From contig AP031358.1 in NCBI GenBank assembly GCA_037833965.1, positions 15,074,001 through 15,138,000 on the forward strand: a stretch of 64,000 nt of DNA. Reading direction: 5' to 3'. Position numbers and translations under genes: made by a program. The notes beneath the pieces are model-generated. The model worked only from the letters and a program-made list of their open reading frames with translations, was not told the origin of the DNA and ran no database searches. Positions 24,451 through 34,248 of the stretch are shown piece by piece; positions within the stretch are counted from its first letter, which is position 1, and each line of letters opens with the position of its first letter. The stretch comes from Marchantia polymorpha subsp. ruderalis. Taxonomy: Eukaryota > Streptophyta > Marchantiopsida > Marchantiales > Marchantiaceae.

Positions 24451-26080
24451 TTAAATAGAGCTTCATAGTTGCATGCTGGATAAAATAATTGTGTTCCAAC
24501 ACAATTGCTTGTAAATTGATGGATTTTTCTACTATAAAGTAGGTATAATTATCACTTAAATGATGAGAGTAAGACACTTCATCTCTTGAACTCATTACCT
24601 ACATCTTATCAATCATTTTCACATGTGTTGCACTATTGTAACAAATTTTTTCTTTATAAAATATAAAAAATTCAAATATTATGATTTTATATGCCATATT
24701 TTTAATTTAATAACTTACTCATCAATCATTGATAAAGATTTTTTCACTTTTATTTGAATAATTTTATTTTTGGCAAAAAGTTATTCATTATTTATTATTT
24801 AATAAGAAATTTATTATTATTTTCGTACTAGATAGTAAAAATAATAATATTTCTAATGATAAATTTTCATACATGTTTTCAATATTTTAAAAATATAATA
24901 GATTAATTTTTTTTTGAATTGTCATTTTCAATTTATATAAAATATATTAAAGAAACAGAAAATTTAAAATAATTTCAATGCTTAAATACAAATCTTTATT
25001 TTTATATTATGAACAAATAAATTTAAATATTAAGTTTGTAAAAAAAATTCACTTTTAAAATAATACTTGGAATTGAACATTTTGATAAATTTATATAATT
25101 CAATATTTAGAAACTCAAGTTGCAAACACAGATTCTTCAATAAATTTGTCTAAATTTTTTGTAAAATATAACTGTTTGACAAGCGCATACGAAGCTAGTT
25201 TGAATACTGATTGATTGTTTATTCTATATTAACATATGTTTTAATCAAATGTAATCAAATGATTGTGTAAGCAAAAAAAAATTCAGTGAAATTTTTTGTA
25301 TTTACAATTATATATATATATTTTTAAATTTCATAATTTTTCATTATAAAAAAATTTATATGAAATTTTGTCCTTAAAAGATATAGATGCTTTTTATTAT
25401 TTTTTAATAAATCATAATACTAGTAATAATACTGTTTTCAACATTTTTATCCAATTCGTTATCTCCTTACTCTTTGATGTTTTAACAATGTGTTTTTCTT
25501 TATAAATTGTGTGTAAATTTTATCTTTCTTATTTGTATTTTGAAAAAAGAATTTGAATCGAAAACCTTAAAGATTTAAAAGAAGTATTGTAATTTATTTA
25601 TCAATAAGGTCTAATTTTTTATTTTATTTTTTATGTTTTGATAAGTTTATTTGAAAAAATTACAAGCTAGAAGCATTATTTTTTCTATGCATTAAAGATT
25701 TGCTACTAATTTTTTCAACAATATTTTTTCAGAAGTATTTTTCTTGATAGATTTGTAAGCTGTTTGATTTTTAATTTGTTGTTTGAATTGTTCAACGCTA
25801 CTAATTTTTTCTATGATAAAAATATTTTTTAGCATACTAAATTATAACAGAAATAAATTGCTTTCAAACATTGTAAACTAACATAGTTAAATACATTGTT
25901 TTAGTCAAGAGCTTTTGTTCTTAGTATTTTCATCTATTTTGTTACAATGAAAAATCTTGTGTATACATACACAAAAAATAAGAACATAAAAATAATTTCA
26001 AATGTTGGTGCAATATAAAATTCAAATCTTTTAATAAAGATAATTAAACATAAGATTTTTGTAACAGCGTGATTATATAC
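24451..26080. other. Extremely AT-rich DNA, no gene seen
   Basis: Dominated by A/T runs, with a TA microsatellite near 25,308-25,322. No coding potential and no recognised repeat family. Confidence 0.5.
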
Positions 26081-26094
26081 AGAATTGAAATTTC

Positions 26095-26330
26095 TTAAAC
26101 GTAAAACCAAACGTCACTCAAGCCAAACACAAGAGACAATCATATAACATGGTTCATCCTAGGAAGCTACGGTCACGGCTGAAGCACATGAGAAAATTTA
26201 CTTACAACTAAAGACTGAATGCACACTCAAGTAAAAGCCTTGGGGGTATATTTATACCCAAAGCCAGCGACACATCTAACTATAAATAACTATGACCTGA
26301 GAATACTCTGTAGCCGAAGTTAACCTCATC
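26095..26330 (-). repeat. Left (3') LTR remnant of the copia element
   Basis: Shares about 210 bp with 31,336-31,560: a block starting CGTAAAACCAA, then GTCACTCAAG, GACAATCATATAAC, and the palindromic GGGTATATTTATACCC-type motif followed by AAAGCCAGCGACACA. The match fades at both ends, so exact LTR borders are not certain. Confidence 0.7.
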
Positions 26331-26369
26331 AATCTTACTCTTAACTCATGTTAAGGAAACACTAACCTC

Positions 26370-26662
26370 TATAATCTATATTATTACTCACCGGGAAGTT
26401 CTAGGCAGAAATCTAACACAAGATTATTCTTTATACGAAAGTTAACTAGAACTAGATCGCAGCCATAACAGTATAGAATAATAACATAAAGAGATAAATA
26501 GAAAAACTTATTTGCATAGAAGTATCATAGATCTCGTAGTCTATATAATTACTCCGCGGGAAGTTCTAGAAAGAAACTTAATACAAGCTAACTCTTTACA
26601 CAAGAGTTAACTAGAGCTAAATTGTAGCCATCATAGGATAGAGTAAATATATAAAGAGATAA
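26370..26662. repeat. Two tandem copies of about 168 bp in the copia 3' untranslated part
   Basis: A unit beginning near CTATATTATTACTCACCGGG (about 26,376) recurs from about 26,542 (CTATATAATTACTCCGCGGG). Both copies contain GGGAAGTTCTAG, GTTAACTAGA and end in ATAAAGAGATA. The unit is absent from the right end of the element. Confidence 0.65.
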
Positions 26663-26686
26663 TTGAATTTACTATGCAAACAAATT

Positions 26687-27391
26687 CTACATGTGCTCTC
26701 CATGCACAACCTGCTTGGTAGCATAATGTCGCCTAAAACTCTCTAAAGTAATAACTTTGATCAAAGTATCAACTAGATTGAGTTTACCGTCGATCTTGAC
26801 TAGCTCAATCGTTTTATGAGACACTGCTTGTCTAATAAAATGGTACCTGATGTCGATGTGCTTCACTCTGCTATCCATGACCTAGTTCGCAGCCAAATGT
26901 AAAGCACTCTGACTATCACAATAAAGATTAACCACGACTTGCTTCAATTTCATTTCCATGATAAATTTATCCAACCAAATAGCTTCCTTTGCCACTTCTG
27001 CTGCTGCCACATATTCAGCTTCTGTTGTTGACTGAAGTACGCATCTCTGCAAGGTAGACTTCCAACTAATGCTTCCACCGCCAAGTGTAAACACATACCA
27101 AATTGTTGATTTCCTTTTAACAAGATCCTATCCATAGTCAGCATCAATGTACCCAAATAAGTATTTAGCATTGTTTAAGAGACCATCAAACAGTAAGCCA
27201 TAATCCAAAGTACTTTTCAAATATCTCATAATCCATTTCACTGCTTCCCAGTGAAATTTTCTTGGATTCGACATGTACCTGCTTACCATCCTCATTGCAA
27301 AAGCAATGTTTGGCCTATTACACACCATCAAATACATAAGGCTGTCTACGGCTTGTTCATAGGGAACACATTCTTGCTTTGTGCACAACAT
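26687..27391 (-). pseudogene. Copia RT C-terminus and RNase H, broken
   Basis: From 27,391 the frame gives the copia connection region (YEQAVDSLMYLMVCNRPNIA, then MRYLKSTLDYGLLF and YIDADYG). After stops it gives RNase H (LQSTTEAEYVAAAEVAKEAI, LYCDSQSALHLAAN) and the terminal part (SRVKHIDIRYHFIRQ). The order and spacing are those of Ty1/copia polyproteins. At least two in-frame stops separate the pieces (near 27,125 and 26,882). Confidence 0.9.
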
Positions 27392-27439
27392 TGGTAGGAC
27401 TTTGAGCTGCGGAGAGTTTTAAATTTGCTGCCAAAGGAG

Positions 27440-28230
27440 TCCATACTCCTTTGGAATCGACCATGTTGAACCTGTCAAGTATATGACGAACATACTTGCC
27501 TTGACTCAATCATAGCCTCTTCTGTTCAAGATCACTATTAATCTCCATGCTTAGTATTCTCTTCTACTCCCCCTATCCTTCATCTTAAATGCAAACTTCA
27601 ACTTACTTTTGCATTCATCAACATCGGATTGGTTTTTTGCCAAGATCAGCATGTCGTCAACGTAGAATACTAGAATGATGAGATTGAGCAACTCATCATT
27701 TACTTTCTTCATGTAGACACAAGGATCATACACGCTTCATAAAAAACCTTGTGCCTTCATGTACTCATAAAATCACGTGTTTCACTTCTTAAGAGCTTGC
27801 TTTAGTCCATACAATGATTTCAACAATCTACAAACCAACCTCTCTTTGCCTTTGATCTCAAAACCAACAAGTTGTCTCGTGTAGATCTCCTACTCCAAAT
27901 ATCCATAGAGAACGTCTGTAACTACATCTATCTAATCCATTACAAGATCAAATATCGCAGCAAGTGCACATATCAGACAAATTGTAGCATACTTAGCTAC
28001 ACGTGAAAAAACTTCTTTATAGTCCACATACTTCTCTTGTGTGAAATCTCTAGCCACTAGCCTAACTTTGAAGATTCTTGCCTTGTCTCCTGCTTGATTG
28101 TCCTTCAGCTTGTATATCTACTTGGAGTCAATCAGCGTTTGATCCGTAGAAGCCTCAATCAACTCCTAAATCTTATTGTCAAATCAGGGATTCCATCTCC
28201 CGCTTCATAGCAACATTTCACTCAAGCTTG
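27440..28230 (-). pseudogene. Copia reverse transcriptase, broken
   Basis: The N-terminal part shows MKREMESLI near 28,200. The catalytic segment at 27,551-27,733 contains MYDPCVYMK and FYVDDMLILAKN, with the conserved YVDD box intact. Upstream and downstream are interrupted by stops and frameshifts, so no working enzyme can be made. It belongs to the same minus-strand element as the RNase H to its left. Confidence 0.85.
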
Positions 28231-28559
28231 TTGATCAAAGCTTGATCTTACCTGTATAAAGAAGGTTCACCTTCTTCCAAAATCAAAGCCATATGATCCC
28301 CATCTTTGACATCAAAGTCACAATCTTTGAGAATAGTTGAATTTGCTCATACACTAAACCTTAGAAGAGCTCTACTAGGACGATGCGATCTCATAGTAGA
28401 TGTTTCCGGTTGATTTTAATCGTCTGAAACTATTGCGATAGGCTCATCAATCATAACTCGCTCATGTTCCTCCTATTCTTGATGCACCGGTGCTTCTTTT
28501 TGTGATAGATCATTGGTGATATAATAATCAAACTCCCTCACAACGACATCCGTGATTGG

Positions 28560-28862
28560 AGATTTTCCCTTGTAAGTACGAGGAGCCTTAGAATTTTCCC
28601 CCTTTATCGTCTATAAAAGATACATAGTAGAGCTTTCCTGAGAGTGAGGCACTAGGAGATGGCCCCCACACGTCACTATGTATATACACCAATATCTCTG
28701 TGGAATTATGAGTTTCAACACTAAAAACTCGCATATGCTATTTTTCCATGATGCAATGTTCACAATATGCAAAGTCAACTTTCGGTAACACTTTTTTCTC
28801 ATCAAAAAGAGACAAGTACCTATCACTCATATGACATAGTCTAGAATGCTATAAATGAGAAA
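28560..28862 (-). pseudogene. Copia integrase, N-terminal part only
   Basis: Reads CHMSDRYLSLFDEKKVLPKV then FAYCEHCIMEK, the His-His/Cys-Cys zinc-binding region, followed by IHSDVWGPSPSASLSG and YYVSFIDD, the first catalytic Asp region of the integrase core. The rest of the core, with the second Asp and the Glu, is missing before RT begins, so this is a deletion as well as a decayed gene. Confidence 0.8.
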
Positions 28863-28879
28863 TATCTACGCAAGATCGG

Positions 28880-29380
28880 GTAAAGTTAACTTCACCACAC
28901 ATTGTGATGCCCTCTAATAAGTACAGGTTATATTGTGCTTGTATCCCCTAAGTATAACCTTCTTATCACTGGATTTGACATCTAACACGCCCTGCCTAAA
29001 GCTCCACTCTAAGCCATGTGAGTCTAACAATCCATGAGAGATCAAGTTTTTTCTCATGTTAGTTATAAACCTAACTTGTGTTAGTGTTCGATTGACACCA
29101 TCAAACACAAGTTAGGTTAATATTACACAAGTTTATTTTACATTTATGGAGAATGACCAACCTTATAAGATTGAGGATGTGGGATTTGTAAAAATTCGCA
29201 TGTTGTGGAATCTGTAAAACTCTGCATGTCCAAAGATCCCACACCCTCAATCTTACAAGGTTGGTCATTCTCCATAAGAACGGCATCGTTTGATCTTGAG
29301 AAAGTACAGAAGAACTCTCTAATGTAACAAATGTGATTGGAACAAACACTATCCAAAATCCATACATCACCAACGACCGT
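28880..29380 (-). pseudogene. Copia protease region, split by a local inverted duplication
   Basis: The N-terminal part reads WILDSVCSNHICYIREFF, where copia proteases normally have D-S-G/A at the active site; here the third residue is Val. It continues as VLMENDQPCKIEGVGSLDM. The expected continuation resumes only after about 115 bp as FDGVNRTLTQVRFITNMRKN and ISHGLLDSHGLEWS. The intervening DNA is made of inverted copies of the two flanking sequences. Confidence 0.85.
29070..29275. repeat. Nested inverted duplications inside the copia protease
   Basis: About 39 bp at 29,147-29,185 recur inverted at 29,235-29,273 with two mismatches (core GAATGACCAACCTT). A second 15-bp perfect inverted pair, AACCTAACTTGTGTT and its complement, lies at about 29,070-29,084 and 29,104-29,118. 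The pattern suggests strand switching during DNA synthesis. Confidence 0.85.
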
Positions 29381-29389
29381 TGGTGAACT

Positions 29390-30232
29390 ACAGAGGTCAT
29401 ACCTCTAGCATCATAGACCGTCGGTAAACATGTCTTCTTCTTCTGAGTGAAGATGCTCCGCAACATTTGCCACTTGAAGGAGATTCGCATCTCTTACTAT
29501 CATCCAACAGTACTTCTTGAGGTGGTCATTCTTGCCACATCATTAACACACCAAGTTCTTCAAGTTTCTCTTGTTAGGGGATGGAACCCAAGATTGAACA
29601 ATCCTTCGCTCTAGGGATCTAGATCTCTGCCTCTTGAATTCAGTTTGCTGCAAATTGTCCAGATCCAATGGTTGCGTCTGACCACAGGTCAGAGTAAGTG
29701 CAGTACTTGAAGTGAGTGGACGATAGAATGAAAACATCTCCTGTACTACCTCGTCCGCCAGGAGAGCACTTACAACCTTGTTATCACAATGAAGAAGAAT
29801 CTTTGACAGTGTCTGGTAGGAGGAAGACAATGAAAGGAGTAGATGCATAGCTTTCTTAATGTCAGAAAGCTCCTCTCCCATACTCTGAAGATCTATCAAC
29901 AAATCTCCGTAGGAGTGAATGTGATCTTGAATTCTTGATCTGGGTCTCATCATGAAGTTCAATAGCCTCATGTAGGTGTTCATCACATGTGATATTTCCT
30001 TCTAATGAAACCGTCTCTGTAGGGCATCAAAAAGCTGTGTAACCTCAAAATACTCCTCAACTTGGTTAATAACCAAAAGATCTAAATAACCCATCACAAT
30101 GTAGACTGCTTGCTTTTGTGAATCTCTCCGATCAATGTGAGTAATGTGCATTGGTTTGTCTCTAAGCACATTAGCGAGGCCCATAGATCTCAGCTTGACT
30201 TCCACTTGCTTTTTCCATAGCAAGTAATCACC
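29390..30232 (-). pseudogene. Copia gag with zinc knuckle, broken
   Basis: From the right the frame reads YLLWKKQVEVKLRSMGLANV, the usual start of the copia gag homology, then INQVEEYFEVTQLFDALQRR, a stop near 30,002, and a second open part (29,986-29,543) including RIQDHIHSYGDLLIDLQSMG. The CX2CX4HX4C zinc knuckle follows near 29,520 as C..CGKNDHLKKYC, with two stop codons between the first two cysteines. Stops are few, so it decayed after insertion. Confidence 0.85.
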
Positions 30233-30289
30233 TCAGCCATAAAGAGGAAAAAATTTTGTACCTTGTTCCTCCAACTTGTTTCGATGTTC

Positions 30290-30665
30290 AGTCCTACCTC
30301 GGGGGAAGTAGGGGGGGTTCTCCGCTGCTCGGGGGCCTGCCTTGGAGCAAGGGTGGGAGGGGTTCTCGCCTCGGGATGGAGTGGTTCTCCGCCGCTTGGG
30401 GGCCTTGCCCATTGACATGCCCGACCTGTGCGAGGGGTGGGAGTTTGCACTCGGGCCGCTGACCAAACTCTGCGGGCCTTTGCTGCCTTTTGCTACTGCA
30501 CTATTTCTGCGCGGCCTCCGCTGCCTTACGCCGCCAATGCCCACTGCCCGAATCTGCTCGCCGCTGTCCGAAGTCCGAGAAGAAGAAGGGGGGAACACCT
30601 CCTTTTCGCCTCCCAGAAAAAATCCGCCGCTTCGCTTCTGCTTGGGAGTCTCGGCCGCTTGTACT
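30290..30665. other. GC-rich block in the copia leader
   Basis: About 375 bp of strongly GC-rich sequence in otherwise AT-rich surroundings. It contains a diverged direct repeat (GGTTCTCCGCTGCTCGGGGG near 30,317 and GGTTCTCCGCCGCTTGGGGG near 30,383). Reading frames are open on both strands, as expected from base composition, and none has a family signature. It may be captured foreign or host sequence. Confidence 0.55.
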
Positions 30666-30682
30666 CTCCTCCCAACCTAGCT

Positions 30683-30821
30683 CACACACTTTCTGATACT
30701 GTCACTCTATTTCTTGTCACCTCAAAGAATCACACACTTTCTGATATTGTCATTGAAATTTGTCACCTCAAAAAATCAGAGACTTTTTGATACTGTCACT
30801 GAAAACTGTTAGAGATTCACA
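30683..30821. repeat. Three tandem units of 46-48 bp
   Basis: Units start at about 30,683, 30,731 and 30,777. Each has an ACTTTCTGATAYTGTCA-like start (ACTTTTTGATACTGTCA in the third), and the first two end in TTGTCACCTCAAA. Part of the copia leader. Confidence 0.7.
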
Positions 30822-31335
30822 TAGAAACTTAGCAACGTTCAGTAAAAGTAAAATTTGAAATCATTTTCACTGTACACACTTTACTTGGAAAATCCTTACT
30901 AAACATTAAACAACCTGTCAGCAAAGCTTCAATCACAATAAACAACTTATATAGTCATGACTAAAACGTTTTATCAATGTCTACCCCTGATGAAAATTGT
31001 CTAGTGAGTTTTGGAAAAAACTCTGAGACTACAAAAAACTGAAAAACTGTCTACACAGTTCTGGAAAAACTCTAAGACTACAAAAAAGCTGTTGACAAAA
31101 ATTTTGACACCGGAAAAACTGAAAATTTCTTCTATTAACAAATTCTCATGAAGTAAGACAAAAGCCTGCAAAGTTCTGAAACAACTATGAGACTACAAAA
31201 AACTGTAGACAAAATTCTAAAACTGAAAAAAATTGAAAATTTCTTCTATTTACAAACTTTCAGAAAGTAAAATAAACTTTTCAGTGTACATGTAAGTGAA
31301 AAAACACCTAAACAAAAACCTGGATTCTACTCCAA

Positions 31336-31576
31336 AACGTAAAACCAAGCGTCACTCAAGTCAATCACAAACACAGGAGACAATCATATAACGTGGTTCA
31401 CCCTCAGGGGTTACGTCCACGGCTGAAACTCACAAGAAAATTTACTAACAATTGAATACTGAATGCAGATTTGAGTAAAAGCTTTGGGGGTATATTTATA
31501 CCCAAAGCCAGCGACACACCTAACTATAAATAGCTAACCCGAGGTTACTCCTTAACATGAGTTAAACTTAACAAGA
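31336..31576 (-). repeat. Right (5') LTR remnant of the copia element
   Basis: Matches the left LTR remnant from CGTAAAACCAA to the AGCGACACA block. Read on the minus strand it begins TGTTAAGTTTAACTCATG, a plausible TG start. The left end of the LTR is unclear, because about 1.1 kb of leader separates it from gag. Confidence 0.65.
31488..31506 (-). promoter_or_regulatory. Palindromic TATA box in the copia LTR
   Basis: GGGTATAAATATACCC sits in the LTR where the element's own promoter is expected, and the same palindrome is kept in the left LTR remnant. Shared preservation supports it as the core promoter; activity is not shown. Confidence 0.55.
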
Positions 31577-32011
31577 TTTTTTTGATTTCTAATAAATTTT
31601 TATATATTGATATTTTTTTATTTATTTTTTGTCTAGATATTGAATGAAAAAATCAGATATCAAATTTACTGTAGTTTTTAATCATCTCAAAATATAAGAT
31701 GTTTTAATTTTGTAAAATTCATCTTATTTTTACAAAAATTCACAAATATAAACAAAAATATTAGATAGTTTTGCTTTCAAATATTACAATATTTATATAT
31801 CATAATTAGTTTCAATATTGACTTTTAAATTTGAAAAACAGACTTAATATCTTTGATAATTCATTGATATCATTAGCAACAAAAGCTATTTCAAAAACTC
31901 TGGTTACGGTTCAAAGTAGTTGAGCAAGATAAATGTTAACTGTACGAAATTTTAGTGGAAAGTGCTAAGATTTGCTTGAGTCGTGGAGAATCATCCACTG
32001 TTTGTACTCGA
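31577..32011. other. AT-rich spacer, no gene seen
   Basis: A/T-rich DNA between the copia element and the U6-like sequence, with no coding frame or known repeat. Confidence 0.4.
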
Positions 32012-32095
32012 CTTCTCGATTTGTGCGTGTCATCCTTGCGGCAGGGCCATGCTAATCTTCTCTGTATCGTTACAATTTTATTTCCCCGAAAGTAT
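32012..32095 (-). ncRNA. U6: U6 spliceosomal snRNA-like sequence, probably a pseudogene
   Basis: On the minus strand it contains GATACAGAGAAGATTAGCAT, which includes the ACAGAGA box that pairs with the 5' splice site, then GCAAGGATGACACGCACAAA and ATCGAGAAG, all hallmarks of U6. The 5' hairpin is partly kept (CTTTCGGGG). Differences from the usual plant U6: CCCTGCCGC in place of CCCCTGCGC in the internal stem-loop, TTGTAACG for TTGGAACG, and no ATTTTT tail, since the similarity stops after GAGAAG. No plant USE (RTCCCACATCG) or TATA element was seen in the roughly 100 bp upstream. It is therefore most likely a retro-copied or decayed U6, not an active gene. Confidence 0.85.
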
Positions 32096-32099
32096 ATTG

Positions 32100-33009
32100 C
32101 TATTACTAGTGCCATTGCCAACACGAACGAAAGGAGTAAAGGAGGGAAGAAAATGAGTTCACATTCAAGTTTGAGAATGTGACAGTGAGACTTGAAAAGT
32201 CGAATCACAATTATGATACCCTACTATTTAGTGTTCTAGCTGATCATCATGCCCAAAGGTGTCATCATCATGATCCTGAATCCTAATAAAATCGATAGGA
32301 TTGTAGATTCAAGCATTTGTGTATGAGGTTCAGACAGGGATTCAGGATCATGATGTACAATCATTCAGAATACAAACGTAGAGTGGTAGGCCATACAGAG
32401 CCCGCTATCAGAACTTCCTTGCAGTCAGAGAGCAGTCAAAGACAGGAGTTTTGAACCCAAACTTGCCCAGTTTCAGTCTATCTCCTGAGATGGACTTCGC
32501 GTTAAACTTTGCAAACGGATAAAACTGAAAGCAACTATGGCAGTCAATGATTACCGTTTGGAACCAAAAAAAGAATTAAAAAAAATACTGTCCGTGCATG
32601 CAGAAGAGTTGATCTGTCCATGAATCCAAGTTCGAACTTCAAACTTGCTCTGTAACCTGTGTCGGCCAGAATGTCACCATATACGTAATTTACTGGTCGG
32701 AAACAGTACGCCCAAAAGTGTCCATACATAATATTACACGTCGCCCCGTTCCATGTTGCCGTTGGGACCACAAGGAGCACTGTCGTGCGAGAAGGAAGTG
32801 AAGTAGGATCACACATTTGGTTTCCTTCAGGACTTTCATGATGTGGGGAGAGTACGCACGGGAAGAGGTGGAGGCGAGTAATTCCCGAGGATTGGTAAAA
32901 GTCACACACCATTCTCCAGCTAGAGCTAGTGGCATCTGCCAGTAGCACTCGTTATAGGTGCCCCTCTCATTTACAATTGAAGCTCCTTCGAGAAGAATAA
33001 GATTGCCCG
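32100..33009. other. Spacer and likely promoter of the F-box gene
   Basis: Contains diverged direct and inverted short repeats around GGTGTCATCATCATGATCC and CAGGATCATGATG (about 32,259-32,352). A 134-codon minus-strand frame (32,948-32,544) has no family signature and is not called. The ATG at 33,010 is preceded by GATTGCCCG, and the adjacent 5' flank has no obvious TATA box. Confidence 0.4.
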
Positions 33010-34248
33010 ATGGCTTCGATGCAAGAGCTGTATGCTGCTTTCTTCAGTCGTTCCAGTGATCTTATCCCTTCAGATGTGAAAGAGCTTGACGGGAATTTGT
33101 GGAGAAATCTGCCTGAATATGTCACGGACAGTTTGATCAAACGACTTTCGTTCTGCGAACGAGTTCCCTTGCGACAAGTCTGCAGATCATGGTTAGAAGG
33201 TAGTCTCTCTCATTTGCCAACAAGCGATGTTGAACTCCAATCTCTGCCGATCTTGGTGGGAAATTGGTCTTTGACAGTTTATAATGTAAAAAGAAACGCT
33301 TGGAGAGAAAAATCTTTGAAAGACGTATACCTCAATGATATGGTGAAAGGGCTGGAGTCAGCAGGTGGACTGATCTGTGCAGTCACCAGGCACTCAGAAA
33401 ACCTGCTGATCGTTCACAATCCGTTCACAAACCAGAGCAAGTACTTGATAGCACCGAAAGCATTCAAAGCTCCTTTCGAGCAGAGCTCAAATCCCAGTTA
33501 TATGTTCGGGCCACCCAGACTTCGCTCTCTAAGCGACATAGCTCTTCACTATGACGCAATGACTGGTATGTACAGAAGTATACTTGGGTTGGTTTGTGAT
33601 AAGCAGAAAGCAAGTTACACCATCATCCTTGCAAATACTTACCACGACACTCATCGCACAACCTTTGTATACGATTCTCTCACGAATTCTTGGACGGAAT
33701 GTGACAAAGTACCTAAGGAGATAATGTTCTGGTATGGTGGTGAAAGCCGCATCGTCTGCAACGAAAGTTTATACTGTTTGGCTAAAGGAAAGTATTTTCC
33801 TCAAGGGTACCTCGAATGCATGCTGGTCAAGTTTAACTTGTGTTCCCGAAAGTGGACGTATTTCCCCGTGCCAGAGGACTGCAACGAAGACCACCCTTTC
33901 CTGGTGGAACACAGGAAAAATGTAATCTTCATATCACAAAGAGATGAACCTCGAACACTGCAGTTTTACCGATTTGACGAATCGAATGGCTGGGGTTGTT
34001 GGCAGTCAATGAAGTCGATGCCCAGCACATTATGGACGGAGTTTGTGGGAAAAGCTGATCAGTGTCTGTCTCGTTGTGTTGGCAAAGGCAACCTGATCTA
34101 CCTCACTGGGCAAAAGCGAAAAGGATCTGGAGTTGTAGCTTTGGTGTTTGATCCCACTAGGTGTGTCTACAAATGGCTTCCAGAGTTGAAGGACGATCAT
34201 CTCATGAGCGAGCTTCGTTGCTACGAGCCTTCATTGCAACCAGTGTGA
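33010..34248 (+). CDS. F-box protein with kelch-like C-terminal repeats, single exon
   Basis: An uninterrupted 412-residue frame from ATG to TGA. An F-box lies at about residues 30-65 (LWRNLPEYVTDSLIKRL, then RVPLRQVCRSWLEGSLSHLP), with the usual Leu-Pro start and Cys-(Lys/Arg)-Ser-Trp end. The rest shows weak kelch/FBA-type units ending in Trp: VYNVKRNAWREKSL, FVYDSLTNSWTECDKVP, KFNLCSRKWTYFPVPED, RFDESNGWGCW and VFDPTRCVYKWLPEL. In plants such proteins join SKP1-cullin1 ubiquitin ligases through the F-box and select targets with the C-terminal propeller; cytosolic or nuclear. Length is typical for the class. The start is chosen because it is the first ATG, well ahead of the F-box. It has no in-frame stop or frameshift, unlike everything around it. 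The substrate cannot be inferred. Confidence 0.9.
   Translation: MASMQELYAAFFSRSSDLIPSDVKELDGNLWRNLPEYVTDSLIKRLSFCERVPLRQVCRSWLEGSLSHLPTSDVELQSLPILVGNWSLTVYNVKRNAWREKSLKDVYLNDMVKGLESAGGLICAVTRHSENLLIVHNPFTNQSKYLIAPKAFKAPFEQSSNPSYMFGPPRLRSLSDIALHYDAMTGMYRSILGLVCDKQKASYTIILANTYHDTHRTTFVYDSLTNSWTECDKVPKEIMFWYGGESRIVCNESLYCLAKGKYFPQGYLECMLVKFNLCSRKWTYFPVPEDCNEDHPFLVEHRKNVIFISQRDEPRTLQFYRFDESNGWGCWQSMKSMPSTLWTEFVGKADQCLSRCVGKGNLIYLTGQKRKGSGVVALVFDPTRCVYKWLPELKDDHLMSELRCYEPSLQPV

Larger units (their letters stand above)
26095..31576 (-). mobile_element. Degenerate Ty1/copia LTR retrotransposon
   Basis: Read on the minus strand, the order is LTR remnant (right), GC-rich leader, gag, protease, a truncated integrase, reverse transcriptase, RNase H, LTR remnant (left). 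Gag-protease-integrase-RT-RNase H is the copia order. Many stops and frameshifts, loss of most of the integrase core, and diverged LTRs show that it is old and inactive. Its two end segments share about 210-230 bp, including the TATA-bearing palindrome. Confidence 0.85.

Noticed and set aside
30233-30790. Several overlapping frames on both strands
   Set aside because: They sit in the GC-rich block of the copia leader. No family signature and no preference for one strand.
32544-32948. 134-codon minus-strand frame upstream of the F-box gene
   Set aside because: No recognisable domain, no splice or promoter support, and it overlaps the likely promoter of the divergent F-box gene.
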